Shown: in pieces, positions 1-5,250 of the stretch | How positions within the stretch are numbered: position 1 is the first letter of the stretch | Layout of the letters: every line of letters starts with the position of its first letter | Assembly: GCA_016928495.1 (NCBI GenBank) | Contig: JAFGKQ010000140.1 | Span: 1-5,368 of the forward strand | From: Candidatus Fermentibacterales bacterium | Lineage (GTDB): Bacteria > Fermentibacterota > Fermentibacteria > Fermentibacterales > JAFGKQ01 | DNA length: 5,368 bases | Direction of reading: 5' to 3' | Notes under the pieces: model-generated | Seen by the model: the letters and a program-made list of their open reading frames with translations, nothing else | Database searches by the model: none | What the model was told of the DNA's origin: nothing | Translations under genes and position numbers: made by a program

Positions 1-268
1 GGGCCGGGGCAATTCTCAGCGCCACGTTCGCGGACCTGGAGGCCAGGTAGAGGAACAACTCCGTAAGGGCAGGGACATCGTTCCCGCCATCGAGGAGTAT
101 GTCTCTGATCCGCTCCGCGACCGGAGGCCCGCCGGGCTCCCTGGTGTGAAGGACCTCGAGGCCCCGTTCCATCAGCGAGGAGACGAGAACCTCGGCACGG
201 GTCGTCTTGCCGCTGCCCTCGACGCCCTCCAGCGTCACGAACAGACCCGGCACTCCGGAGACATCCAT
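1..268 (-). CDS. tmk: Thymidylate kinase (dTMP kinase), N-terminal part, cut by window edge
   Basis: Phosphorylates dTMP to dTDP with ATP in the cytoplasm, an essential step of dTTP supply. Only the first 89 residues are in the window; the gene runs off the left edge. The P-loop GVEGSGKT is at residues 15-22 after a hydrophobic beta strand (LFVTLE). The family motif TREPGG is at 42-47, and ELFLYLASRSANV matches the helix that usually reads ELLLFxAxRAQHV near the dTMP site. The ATG at 268-266 is chosen because it places the P-loop at the usual distance from the N-terminus; a second ATG at 264-262 is out of frame. The ribosome-binding site is weak (AGAGAAGA just before the ATG). It starts 34 bases after the ino1 stop on the same strand, so it is probably co-transcribed with ino1. 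The family is clear; completeness cannot be judged. Confidence 0.93.
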   Translation of the reverse strand, partial: MDVSGVPGLFVTLEGVEGSGKTTRAEVLVSSLMERGLEVLHTREPGGPPVAERIRDILLDGGNDVPALTELFLYLASRSANVALRIAPA

Positions 269-302
269 TCTTCTCTGGGCCCTGAGGACCGACTGCGGCC
301 CG

Positions 303-1415
303 TCAGCTCTGCTTCTCGGGCGCTCTGTCGGCGTTCTTCGATCCGTACTTCGTGATGTACTCCTCGGTGAGCTCCCTGCACCTGTCGTCGTAGTACTGGA
401 TGGGCGGGGACTTGAAGAAGTAGGAGGAAGGGGCTTCCAGAGCACCGCACAGCCCGTTGTCGAGAGCGAGCTTGGCGCAACGGACGGCATCGATGATCAC
501 GCCGGCGGAGTTGGGGCTGTCCCAGACCTCGAGCTTGCACTCCACGTTCAGCGGAACATCGCCGAAGCTCGTGCCTTCCATCCGTATGTAGCACCACTTG
601 CGGTCGTCCAGCCACTCCACGTAGTCGCTGGGGCCTATGTGGACGTTCCTGGGGGCGAGGCCCCCGGGGATCTGCGATGTGACAGCGTTCGTCTTCGAGA
701 TCTTCTTGGACTCCAGACGCTCGCGCTCCAGCATGTTGAGGAAATCGGTGTTCCCTCCGACGTTGAGCTGGTAGGTGCGGTCCAGCCTCACCCCGCGGTC
801 CTCGAAGAGCCTCGTCAGGACTCTGTGGAGTATCGTGGCGCCGACCTGGCTCTTGATGTCGTCGCCCATCACGGGCAGTTTCCTGTCCTGGAACCTCTTC
901 TGCCAGTAGCCCTCTCTGGCGATGAAGACCGGGATCGCGTTCACGAAGGCACAGCCGGCCTCCAGAATCTGTTCGACGTACCACTTGGTGGCTTCCTCGC
1001 TGCCCACCGGCAGGTAGTTCACCACGACGTCCGTTCCGGTGTCTCGCAGGATGCCCGAGATGTCCGCTGTCGGGCCGGGCGCCTTCTTTATCACGGGAGC
1101 CAGGTACTTGCCGATTCCGTCGTGGGTCATGCCACGGACGACGGGGACCCCGAGATCGGGAACGTCCGCGAACTTGTAGGTGCAGTTGGGATGGGCGAAG
1201 ATGGCCTCGCTGAGGTCCTTGCCGACCTTGGTGACGTTGATGTCTACGGCTGCCGAGAACTCGACGTCGCTGACGTGGTACCCGCCGAGGTTGACGTGCA
1301 TGAGACCCGGGACATCGGCGCTCTCATCCGCGCGGCGGTAGTACTCCACTCCCTGGACGAGGCTGCTCGCGCAGTTCCCGACGCCTATGATCGCTACCCT
1401 GACCTTATCCGACAT
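303..1415 (-). CDS. ino1: Inositol-3-phosphate synthase (myo-inositol-1-phosphate synthase), 370 aa
   Basis: Converts D-glucose-6-phosphate to 1D-myo-inositol-3-phosphate with a tightly bound NAD, the committed step of inositol synthesis. The N-terminal Rossmann fold has [13 protein letters not shown] at residues 7-19. Family blocks follow in order: NYLPVGSE (133-140), NAIPVFIA (159-166), [11 protein letters not shown] (184-194), [11 protein letters not shown] (218-228), the lysine-rich SKKISKT (236-242, in the region of the catalytic lysines) and [15 protein letters not shown] (291-305). The length of 370 aa fits the short prokaryotic class, as in Actinobacteria and Archaea, rather than the roughly 500-residue eukaryotic form. 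The ATG start has a clear AGGAGG ribosome-binding site at 1431-1426 with a 10-base spacer. It lies 117 bases downstream of the CDP-alcohol phosphatidyltransferase gene and 34 bases upstream of tmk. The neighbouring lipid synthase suggests the product is used for an inositol phospholipid. Nothing looks broken. Confidence 0.96.
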   Translation of the reverse strand: MSDKVRVAIIGVGNCASSLVQGVEYYRRADESADVPGLMHVNLGGYHVSDVEFSAAVDINVTKVGKDLSEAIFAHPNCTYKFADVPDLGVPVVRGMTHDGIGKYLAPVIKKAPGPTADISGILRDTGTDVVVNYLPVGSEEATKWYVEQILEAGCAFVNAIPVFIAREGYWQKRFQDRKLPVMGDDIKSQVGATILHRVLTRLFEDRGVRLDRTYQLNVGGNTDFLNMLERERLESKKISKTNAVTSQIPGGLAPRNVHIGPSDYVEWLDDRKWCYIRMEGTSFGDVPLNVECKLEVWDSPNSAGVIIDAVRCAKLALDNGLCGALEAPSSYFFKSPPIQYYDDRCRELTEEYITKYGSKNADRAPEKQS

Positions 1416-1425
1416 GGGATGTTTC

Positions 1426-1431
1426 CCTCCT
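1426..1431 (-). promoter_or_regulatory. Ribosome-binding site of ino1
   Basis: AGGAGG on the minus strand, ten bases before the ino1 ATG. It is one of the two strongest Shine-Dalgarno matches in the window (the other precedes the phosphatidyltransferase gene at 2150-2145) and fixes the ino1 start. Confidence 0.8.
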
Positions 1432-1475
1432 GAGTGTACCCTGCTCCTCCGTGCTGATCTTTTCGTTGAAAGTGA

Positions 1476-1505
1476 AGTATGAAGAAAACGGCCGATGTCT
1501 GCCAG
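1476..1505 (-). promoter_or_regulatory. Possible weak promoter in the ino1 leader
   Basis: In the 117-base gap before ino1 there is a local AT-rich patch. On the minus strand it contains CTGGCA (1505-1500, 4/6 to the -35 consensus), an 18-base spacer and CATACT (1481-1476, 4/6 to the -10 consensus). This would leave a leader of roughly 55 bases before the ino1 ATG. Both boxes are weak and the match could be chance; co-transcription from the upstream gene is equally possible. I saw no terminator hairpin followed by a T-run in this gap. Confidence 0.22.
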
Positions 1506-1532
1506 TGAAGAGGTCCCTGCCGCCGCGACCCT

Positions 1533-2141
1533 TCAGCTTCCGGGCGCCTTCCCGCTGCTCCTGTGAACGTGCCAGAGCCTGTGAGACGCGGTGACGAAGC
1601 TGCCGAGTGCGAGGATGCCGACGGCGACGGGAAGGATGCGCTCGTCCCAGAGCCCCGCGAGCGCCAGCCCGAATATCGTCACGAGCAGCCGCTCGGTCCT
1701 GGCGAAGACGCCCACTCTGCACTCGATGCCGACGCCTTCGGCTCGAGCTCTGACGTAGCTGACAGCGAAGGACCCGCACAGAGCCGCAGGGGCGAGATAG
1801 AGCAGCACGGGCTGGATCCGGGCGGTCTCGCCGGCGATGATCCCGATGAAGACCAGGGCCTCGCCCAGTCTGTCTGCAGTGGAGTCCAGGACCGCGCCGG
1901 ACGCGCTCTCCATCCTCAGCCGCCTTGCCAGCGCTCCATCGGCAGCGTCCAGAACGCTGCCCAGAGAGAGAAGCACAGCGGCGAAGAACAGGTCGCCCGA
2001 CCAGACGAGCACGGATGCCAGGAACGTTATCGCAAGGCCGAGGACGGTGACGGCGGCAGGCCTTACTCCCGAGTCCGCGAGAACCGCGACGAGGGGATCA
2101 AGCAGGCGCCTGCCCGCCTCGAGAAGGCTCTTCTGATCCAC
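1533..2141 (-). CDS. CDP-alcohol phosphatidyltransferase, probable phosphatidylinositol-phosphate synthase, 202 aa
   Basis: Integral membrane enzyme expected to displace CMP from CDP-diacylglycerol with inositol-3-phosphate, giving phosphatidylinositol phosphate. The complete CDP-alcohol phosphotransferase signature is at residues 65-90: D65, D68, G69, A72, R73, G82, D86 and D90, the metal- and CDP-binding residues of the family. SYVRARAEG (128-136) followed by RTER (148-151) resembles the inositol-phosphate-binding part of actinobacterial PIP synthases more than PgsA or PssA. About six hydrophobic segments are visible (near 29-47, 51-64, 93-102, 111-130, 152-165, 169-183). The length fits the family (about 200-220 aa). 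The start is GTG with a GGAGGT site only 3 bases away; no other in-frame start lies nearby. The adjacent ino1 supports inositol phosphate as substrate. A phosphatase to make free phosphatidylinositol is not in the window. An archaetidylinositol-phosphate or dialkyl-ether lipid substrate cannot be excluded. Confidence 0.88.
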   Translation of the reverse strand: MDQKSLLEAGRRLLDPLVAVLADSGVRPAAVTVLGLAITFLASVLVWSGDLFFAAVLLSLGSVLDAADGALARRLRMESASGAVLDSTADRLGEALVFIGIIAGETARIQPVLLYLAPAALCGSFAVSYVRARAEGVGIECRVGVFARTERLLVTIFGLALAGLWDERILPVAVGILALGSFVTASHRLWHVHRSSGKAPGS

Positions 2142-2144
2142 GTG

Positions 2145-2150
2145 ACCTCC
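2145..2150 (-). promoter_or_regulatory. Ribosome-binding site with very short spacing, phosphatidyltransferase gene
   Basis: GGAGGT on the minus strand is separated by only CAC from the GTG start at 2141-2139. A full-strength site with a 3-base spacer and a GTG codon is unusual and may limit initiation. It still supports this start, because no other in-frame ATG, GTG or TTG follows within the first 27 codons. Confidence 0.6.
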
Positions 2151-2188
2151 ATCGGGGAAACGTTCGAGCGAAAGTGCTCAGGGGACTG

Positions 2189-2218
2189 AAAATACTCGGG
2201 GCGTGGGCTGAAGGTCAA
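2189..2218 (-). promoter_or_regulatory. Probable sigma70-like promoter for the phosphatidyltransferase-ino1(-tmk) unit
   Basis: On the minus strand, TTGACC (2218-2213, 5/6 to the -35 consensus) is followed after 18 bases by TATTTT (2194-2189, 4/6 to the -10 consensus, set in an otherwise GC-rich region). Transcription would start near 2182, giving a leader of about 40 bases before the GTG at 2141. The -35 box overlaps the last codon and stop of rsmI. If real, it separates the inositol-lipid genes from the DUF3006-rsmI pair. This is the best promoter match I found in the window, judged by eye only. Confidence 0.42.
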
Positions 2219-2919
2219 TCAGAGGACGCCCCCTCCACGACCAGCGTGATCTCCCCTCTGGGCCCGCTGCCCTCGAAGTGCTCTATCAGATCCGACAGCC
2301 GGCCTCTCACGTACTCCTCGTGCAGCTTGGTCAGCTCCCTCGCAACACAGGCCCTTCGGTCTCCGAGAATCTCGAGAAGCTCGCGAAGATCCCTCAGCAG
2401 GTGGTGGGGCCCGCAGAAGTAGACGAGAGTGCCGGGGTAGGCGCTCATCTCCTCGATCCTCCTGCGTCTCCTCCCCGCACGCTGCGGCAGGAACCCCTCG
2501 AAGGCGAAGCGGTCCGGCGGCAGGCCGGACCCCACGAGAGCGGTGGACACGGCGGTGGCTCCGGGCAGGACCTCGACTCTGGCGCCGACCGAGAGCGCCG
2601 CTCTGACGGCTCTGTACGCCGGATCGGAGACCCCGGGCGTTCCCGAGTCGGAGACAAGCGCGACCCGCTTCCCCTCCGAGAGCCATCGAGTAAGCAGTGG
2701 AAGCCTGGCCTCGGAGTTATGGTCGTGGAAGCTGGTGAGACGCCCCGGAACGGATAGGCTCCTCATCATGGCCCCGGTCCTCCGCGTGTCCTCTGCCAGG
2801 ACCTCGTCCGCGAGCCTGAGCGCCTCCAGCGCTCTTGGAGTGAGATCGGACATGTTGCCTATGGGTGTCGCGACGAGCTGGAGAAGGCCCTCGGGCTTCC
2901 GGGCGGAGCGCTCAGTCAT
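2215..2919 (-). CDS. rsmI: 16S rRNA (cytidine-1402-2'-O)-methyltransferase RsmI, short form, 234 aa
   Basis: Transfers a methyl group from S-adenosylmethionine to the 2'-O of C1402 in 16S rRNA, in the ribosomal P site. It is a tetrapyrrole-methylase-fold (SPOUT-unrelated, class III) enzyme. Visible motifs: VATPIGN (16-22) with DLTPRA following, AEDTR (42-46), FHDHN (64-68), SDSGTPGVSDP (90-100; the family usually has SDAGTPGISDPG), PGATAVSTALVGSGLP, the FEGFLP block, and the final strand GEITLVVEG. The protein ends there, whereas typical RsmI proteins are about 275-290 residues and continue with a small C-terminal helical domain; that domain is absent. No extension exists in this frame because the TGA at 2217-2215 is directly followed by promoter-like sequence. 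The ATG at 2919 has a modest GAGAGG about 10 bases upstream and overlaps the preceding gene by 8 bases, indicating translational coupling. Confidence 0.93.
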   Translation of the reverse strand: MTERSARKPEGLLQLVATPIGNMSDLTPRALEALRLADEVLAEDTRRTGAMMRSLSVPGRLTSFHDHNSEARLPLLTRWLSEGKRVALVSDSGTPGVSDPAYRAVRAALSVGARVEVLPGATAVSTALVGSGLPPDRFAFEGFLPQRAGRRRRRIEEMSAYPGTLVYFCGPHHLLRDLRELLEILGDRRACVARELTKLHEEYVRGRLSDLIEHFEGSGPRGEITLVVEGASSD

Positions 2920-3199
2920 CGCTCTCGTGCCTCTCGAGAAGCTCCCGGCGCAGGTCCCTTATCCTGTCGAGCCTGGCCGCGGACTCTTCTGCGTCCACAG
3001 CGATCTCGATTCTCAGGACGCTGCCCTCGGCGGCACCCTCCGTGAGAAGCGCAAGGGGAAGCAGGAGTCTGCCGCCCCCGTCGAGGAGGATGACTGCCGT
3101 CTCCCCCTCGATCCTGTCCACGGTTCCGGTCGAGACTCTCGAAGCAGCGTCCGGCAGCGGCAGCCTCCATCCCTCTTCCGGCTGGGGCAGCGCCCACAT
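2912..3199 (-). CDS. Small DUF3006-like protein, 95 aa, coupled to rsmI
   Basis: Function unknown. The central part, VDRIEGETAVILL (27-39) followed by a basic/hydrophobic strand, LLTEGAAEGSVL and then a charged C-terminal helix ending RRELLER, has the layout of the DUF3006 family (short proteins with VDRxEGxxAVLEL, an xPxxLLPEGAxEGDV turn and a terminal helix). It is likely a small beta-barrel-like cytoplasmic domain plus helix; no signal peptide or membrane segment is seen. DUF3006 proteins usually start close to the VDR motif, so the first 25 or so residues (proline-rich, with two tryptophans) are extra. The ATG at 3199 has no visible Shine-Dalgarno site; an in-frame TAG lies 33 bases upstream with no start in between, and the next candidate is a GTG at codon 27. 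Its stop lies 8 bases inside rsmI, so it is a real gene in a transcription unit rather than a shadow. The family call comes from memory of the motif. Confidence 0.75.
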   Translation of the reverse strand: MWALPQPEEGWRLPLPDAASRVSTGTVDRIEGETAVILLDGGGRLLLPLALLTEGAAEGSVLRIEIAVDAEESAARLDRIRDLRRELLERHESDD

Positions 3200-3297
3200 A
3201 CGGGAGTGCTCGCAGCCCTGCTGCCGGGGATGCTACACATCCGACGGGCCGATCGCAACGCCGGTTCGAACTACCCGGCAAGCGGCCGGTGGAGTAT
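3200..3297. other. Divergent intergenic region between the two gene blocks
   Basis: About 98 bases between the minus-strand DUF3006 gene and the plus-strand prenyltransferase gene must hold the promoters for both directions unless one is leaderless. It contains GCCGGG (3223-3228) facing its complement CCCGGC (3274-3279), plus further GCCGG copies at 3260 and 3285; the copy at 3260 could form a 5-bp hairpin with CCGGC at 3275-3279. I could not find a convincing plus-strand -35/-10 pair. The repeats are short and in a GC-rich background, so they may be chance rather than operators. Confidence 0.4.
3230..3258 (-). promoter_or_regulatory. Possible promoter for the DUF3006-rsmI unit
   Basis: In the divergent intergenic region the minus strand carries TTGCGA (3258-3253, 4/6 to -35), exactly 17 bases, and TAGCAT (3235-3230, 4/6 to -10). 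This places a start site roughly 24 bases before the ATG at 3199. Spacing is ideal but each box is only moderate. Confidence 0.33.
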
Positions 3298-4218
3298 ATG
3301 TCCGGAACCATGAGCCGAGCAGCCAGAACGACCGGGGCCCTGATCAGCGCTCTCAGACCGAGGGCGTGGACCAAGAACCTGTTCGTGCCCGCTGCGCTCA
3401 TCTTCAGCAGGAGATGGGAGCCCGAGGCGATCCTCTGGACGGCGGCAGCCACCGCCGGCTTCTGCCTGCTGTCCAGCTCGATCTACCTGATCAACGACAT
3501 CGTGGATCGCGAGAAGGACAGGCTTCATCCGGAGAAGCGAGCCAGGGCCATAGCGTCGGGCGCTCTTCCCGCTGGCACGGCTGCGGTCGCTGCGGCTCTC
3601 ATGTCACTCACCGTCCTGGCTCTCTCCGCCCTCCTCGCACGGAGGTTCCTGATAGCGGCCGGAGCCTACCTCGCGAGCCACATCGCCTACAGCATGGGGC
3701 TCAGGAGAGTGGTCATCCTGGATGTTCTCCTCATCGCCATGGGCTTCGTCCTCAGGGCGATGGCGGGAGTCGCAGTCCTGCAGGATGCCGGCTACGAGAT
3801 GTTCATCTCGCCCTGGCTGCTGATCTGCACCTTCTTCCTGGCGATCTTCCTGGCCTTCTCGAAGAGGAGGAGCGAGGTCGTGCTCCTGGGCGAGGGCGCC
3901 TCCCGCCACAGGGAGAGCCTCAGGGAGTACTCCCCCCAGCTCTTGGACGAGATGATAAGCATCGCGACCGCGGCGAGCGTTCTGGGATACTCCATCTACA
4001 CGGTCAGCGAGCGCACGGTCAGCATGGTCTCCGGCAATCTCTACATCACGATCCCATTCGTCGCCTTCGGGGTGTTCAGGTACCTCTACCTGGTTCACGA
4101 AAAGGGCCAGGGAGGAAGCCCGGAGAAGCTCCTGCTGAAGGACTTTCCGCTCTTCCTGAACATCCTGCTCTGGCTCGCCTCCGTTCTGCTTGTCCTGATC
4201 CTCTTCCCGGCGCAGTAG
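3298..4218 (+). CDS. UbiA-family prenyltransferase, decaprenyl-phosphate phosphoribosyltransferase (DPPR synthase) type
   Basis: Polytopic membrane enzyme. By family it should transfer 5-phosphoribose from PRPP to a long polyprenyl phosphate, giving a lipid-linked ribose/arabinose donor precursor for envelope glycans. Numbering from the ATG at 3298 (306 aa): LRPRAWTKNL (19-28) opens the domain as in DPPR synthases. The Mg-binding motif NDIVDREKD (66-74) continues as RLHPEKRARAIASG (family usually RPIASG). YSMGLRRVVILD (131-142) and the subfamily-specific TFFLAIFLAFSKRRSE (178-193) follow. Eight or nine hydrophobic segments are visible, the last ending at the C-terminus. The start is uncertain: GTG 3289, ATG 3298 (GGAG 3 bases upstream) and ATG 3310 are in frame; 3310 leaves 13 residues before the domain. 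ispE follows after one base. UbiA enzymes acting on quinones or glyceryl phosphates lack the KRR block, so the DPPR type is favoured, but the actual prenyl length and substrate are inferred. Confidence 0.87.
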   Translation: MSGTMSRAARTTGALISALRPRAWTKNLFVPAALIFSRRWEPEAILWTAAATAGFCLLSSSIYLINDIVDREKDRLHPEKRARAIASGALPAGTAAVAAALMSLTVLALSALLARRFLIAAGAYLASHIAYSMGLRRVVILDVLLIAMGFVLRAMAGVAVLQDAGYEMFISPWLLICTFFLAIFLAFSKRRSEVVLLGEGASRHRESLREYSPQLLDEMISIATAASVLGYSIYTVSERTVSMVSGNLYITIPFVAFGVFRYLYLVHEKGQGGSPEKLLLKDFPLFLNILLWLASVLLVLILFPAQ

Positions 4219-4219
4219 C

Positions 4220-5155
4220 TTGTCGACCCCGAGCCTCCCGGATCCAGCGGTCCGCGGCGACGCACCGGCGAAGATCAACCTCGGCCTCCGGGTGATGGAC
4301 CGAAGACCCGACGGATACCACGATATCAGGACTGTCATGGGCACGGTGACTCTCAGTGACACCATCGAGATCTCGCTCCGCCGGGCGGAGCGCGCCGGCG
4401 TCATCACGAGTGTCACGCGGGAGGGCGAAGCCCCGGGGGAGGTGCCCGAAGGTCCCGGGAACCTGGCACACATCGCCGCCGAGCTCTTCCTGGAAAGGGC
4501 CGGGCTCCAGCTCGAAGCGAGTATCAGGCTTACGAAGAGGATACCGGCCGGCGCCGGCCTGGGGGGCGGAAGCAGCGACGCGGCGGCCGTTCTGAGGCTG
4601 ATGCGCGCCGCGACCCGCACCGACCCCGGCATCGAGGAGCTCGCACGCGCCATAGGAAGCGATGTGCCCTTCTGCCTCTCCGGGGGGATCGCCCTGGTGC
4701 GGGGGAGGGGTGACCTCGTCACCCCGCTCCCGCGGAGACAGGGGCTTCCCGTCGTCCTCCTGCTCTCCCCCGCGGTCTCCATCTCGACCTCGTGGGCCTA
4801 CGCGACACTCGATGAGAAGAGGACTTCCTTGACACCGCAGACTCCCGTGCCCGATAATTTGGACCCGGTTCCAGACTGGCCGGAGGATCATGCCTTCCCC
4901 ACGGACCTCCGCAACGATTTCCTGCCGGTCGTGCTGAATCGCTTCGAGGAGCTCCGGGATACCATGCGACTCCTCGAGAGCGCGCGCTGCAGGAACTGGG
5001 GCCTCTCCGGGAAGGGGCCGACGTTCTACGCCCTTTTCGGAACGGGCGACGAGGCGGATCGGTTCATCTCCGGAGCACCGGAGCGAGAGAGTCTCAGACT
5101 GGTGAAGGCCCATCTGACGGGCCCCGTTCCGGCTGGGGCGTCGTCAAACTGGTAA
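4220..5155 (+). CDS. ispE: 4-diphosphocytidyl-2-C-methyl-D-erythritol kinase, 311 aa
   Basis: GHMP-family kinase of the MEP (non-mevalonate) pathway; phosphorylates the 2-hydroxyl of CDP-methylerythritol with ATP, towards IPP and DMAPP. APAKINLGL at 15-23 contains the conserved Lys18 and Asn20. DGYHDI (31-36) is the substrate-side motif, PAGAGLGGGSSDAAA (109-123) the glycine-rich ATP loop, and GSDVPF (146-151) carries the expected catalytic Asp148. LSGKGPTFYALF (262-273) is the third GHMP motif, where most family members have SGSGPT; here a lysine (265) replaces the second serine. The start is TTG at 4220, one base after the preceding stop. It is the only start between the in-frame TGA at 4196 and Lys18, and has no Shine-Dalgarno site, so translation probably depends on coupling to the upstream gene. 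The stop lies inside tRNA-Gln: the last 22 bases are shared, encoding the tail GASSNW beyond the usual family end (typically about 280-300 aa). Confidence 0.95.
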   Translation: MSTPSLPDPAVRGDAPAKINLGLRVMDRRPDGYHDIRTVMGTVTLSDTIEISLRRAERAGVITSVTREGEAPGEVPEGPGNLAHIAAELFLERAGLQLEASIRLTKRIPAGAGLGGGSSDAAAVLRLMRAATRTDPGIEELARAIGSDVPFCLSGGIALVRGRGDLVTPLPRRQGLPVVLLLSPAVSISTSWAYATLDEKRTSLTPQTPVPDNLDPVPDWPEDHAFPTDLRNDFLPVVLNRFEELRDTMRLLESARCRNWGLSGKGPTFYALFGTGDEADRFISGAPERESLRLVKAHLTGPVPAGASSNW

Positions 5156-5209
5156 GACACAGGACTTTGGATCCTGCATTTGGAGGTTCGAATCCTCCCG
5201 CCCCAGCCA
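5134..5209 (+). tRNA. tRNA-Gln(UUG), CCA encoded
   Basis: Complete cloverleaf worked out by hand. The acceptor stem TGGGGCG (5134-5140) pairs perfectly with CGCCCCA (5199-5205), followed by discriminator G5206 and encoded CCA (5207-5209). The D-arm is GTC (5143-5145) with GAC (5156-5158). The anticodon stem is CAGGA (5160-5164)/TCCTG (5172-5176) with loop CTTTGGA, anticodon TTG at 5167-5169, reading CAA and probably CAG. The variable loop is CATTT and the T-arm is GGAGG-TTCGAAT-CCTCC. The unpaired-looking U1-A72 start and G73 are typical of glutamine tRNAs. Its first 22 bases overlap the end of ispE, so it is most likely processed from the ispE transcript; I see no dedicated promoter. Confidence 0.97.
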
Positions 5210-5214
5210 GGGTG

Positions 5215-5250
5215 ATGAAGGACTTCCTGTCGAAGGGACTGGCAGCATGA
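5215..5250 (+). CDS. Possible 11-codon leader ORF before the L25 gene
   Basis: ATG AAG GAC... reads MKDFLSKGLAA and stops at TGA 5248-5250, overlapping the L25 start as ATGA. An AGGG lies a few bases upstream, just after the tRNA 3' end. Such a stop/start overlap is typical of translational coupling, but an 11-codon frame can easily occur by chance, and no family can be assigned. It may simply be the untranslated leader of the L25 gene. Confidence 0.18.
   Translation: MKDFLSKGLAA

Noticed and set aside
269-302. GGGCC/GGCCC complementarity between ino1 stop and tmk start as a terminator
   Set aside because: Stem of 5 bp with a long loop and no T-run; a terminator here would also cut off tmk.
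207-1433. 408-codon open frame on the plus strand opposite ino1
   Set aside because: It is antisense to a clearly conserved enzyme, its protein has no recognisable domain, and long antisense frames are expected in GC-rich coding DNA with strong third-position G/C.
1405-1779. 124-codon minus-strand frame spanning the gap before ino1
   Set aside because: Arginine-rich shadow of the phosphatidyltransferase gene in another frame; the part unique to the gap has no support.
3223-3280. tRNA-like elements: GCCGGG/CCCGGC as an acceptor stem and a GGTTCGAAC T-loop-like string
   Set aside because: The span is only about 58 bases, the bases after TTCGAAC do not pair with those before it, and there is no anticodon arm, so it is not a tRNA gene.
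2865-4295. 476-codon plus-strand frame across the divergent region and the prenyltransferase gene
   Set aside because: Translation is a low-complexity mix rich in R, S, G and P with no domain; it is a frame shadow of the real UbiA-family gene and of the antisense of DUF3006.
3604-4782. 392-codon minus-strand frame opposite the prenyltransferase gene and ispE
   Set aside because: Antisense to two well-supported genes, biased composition, no motif.
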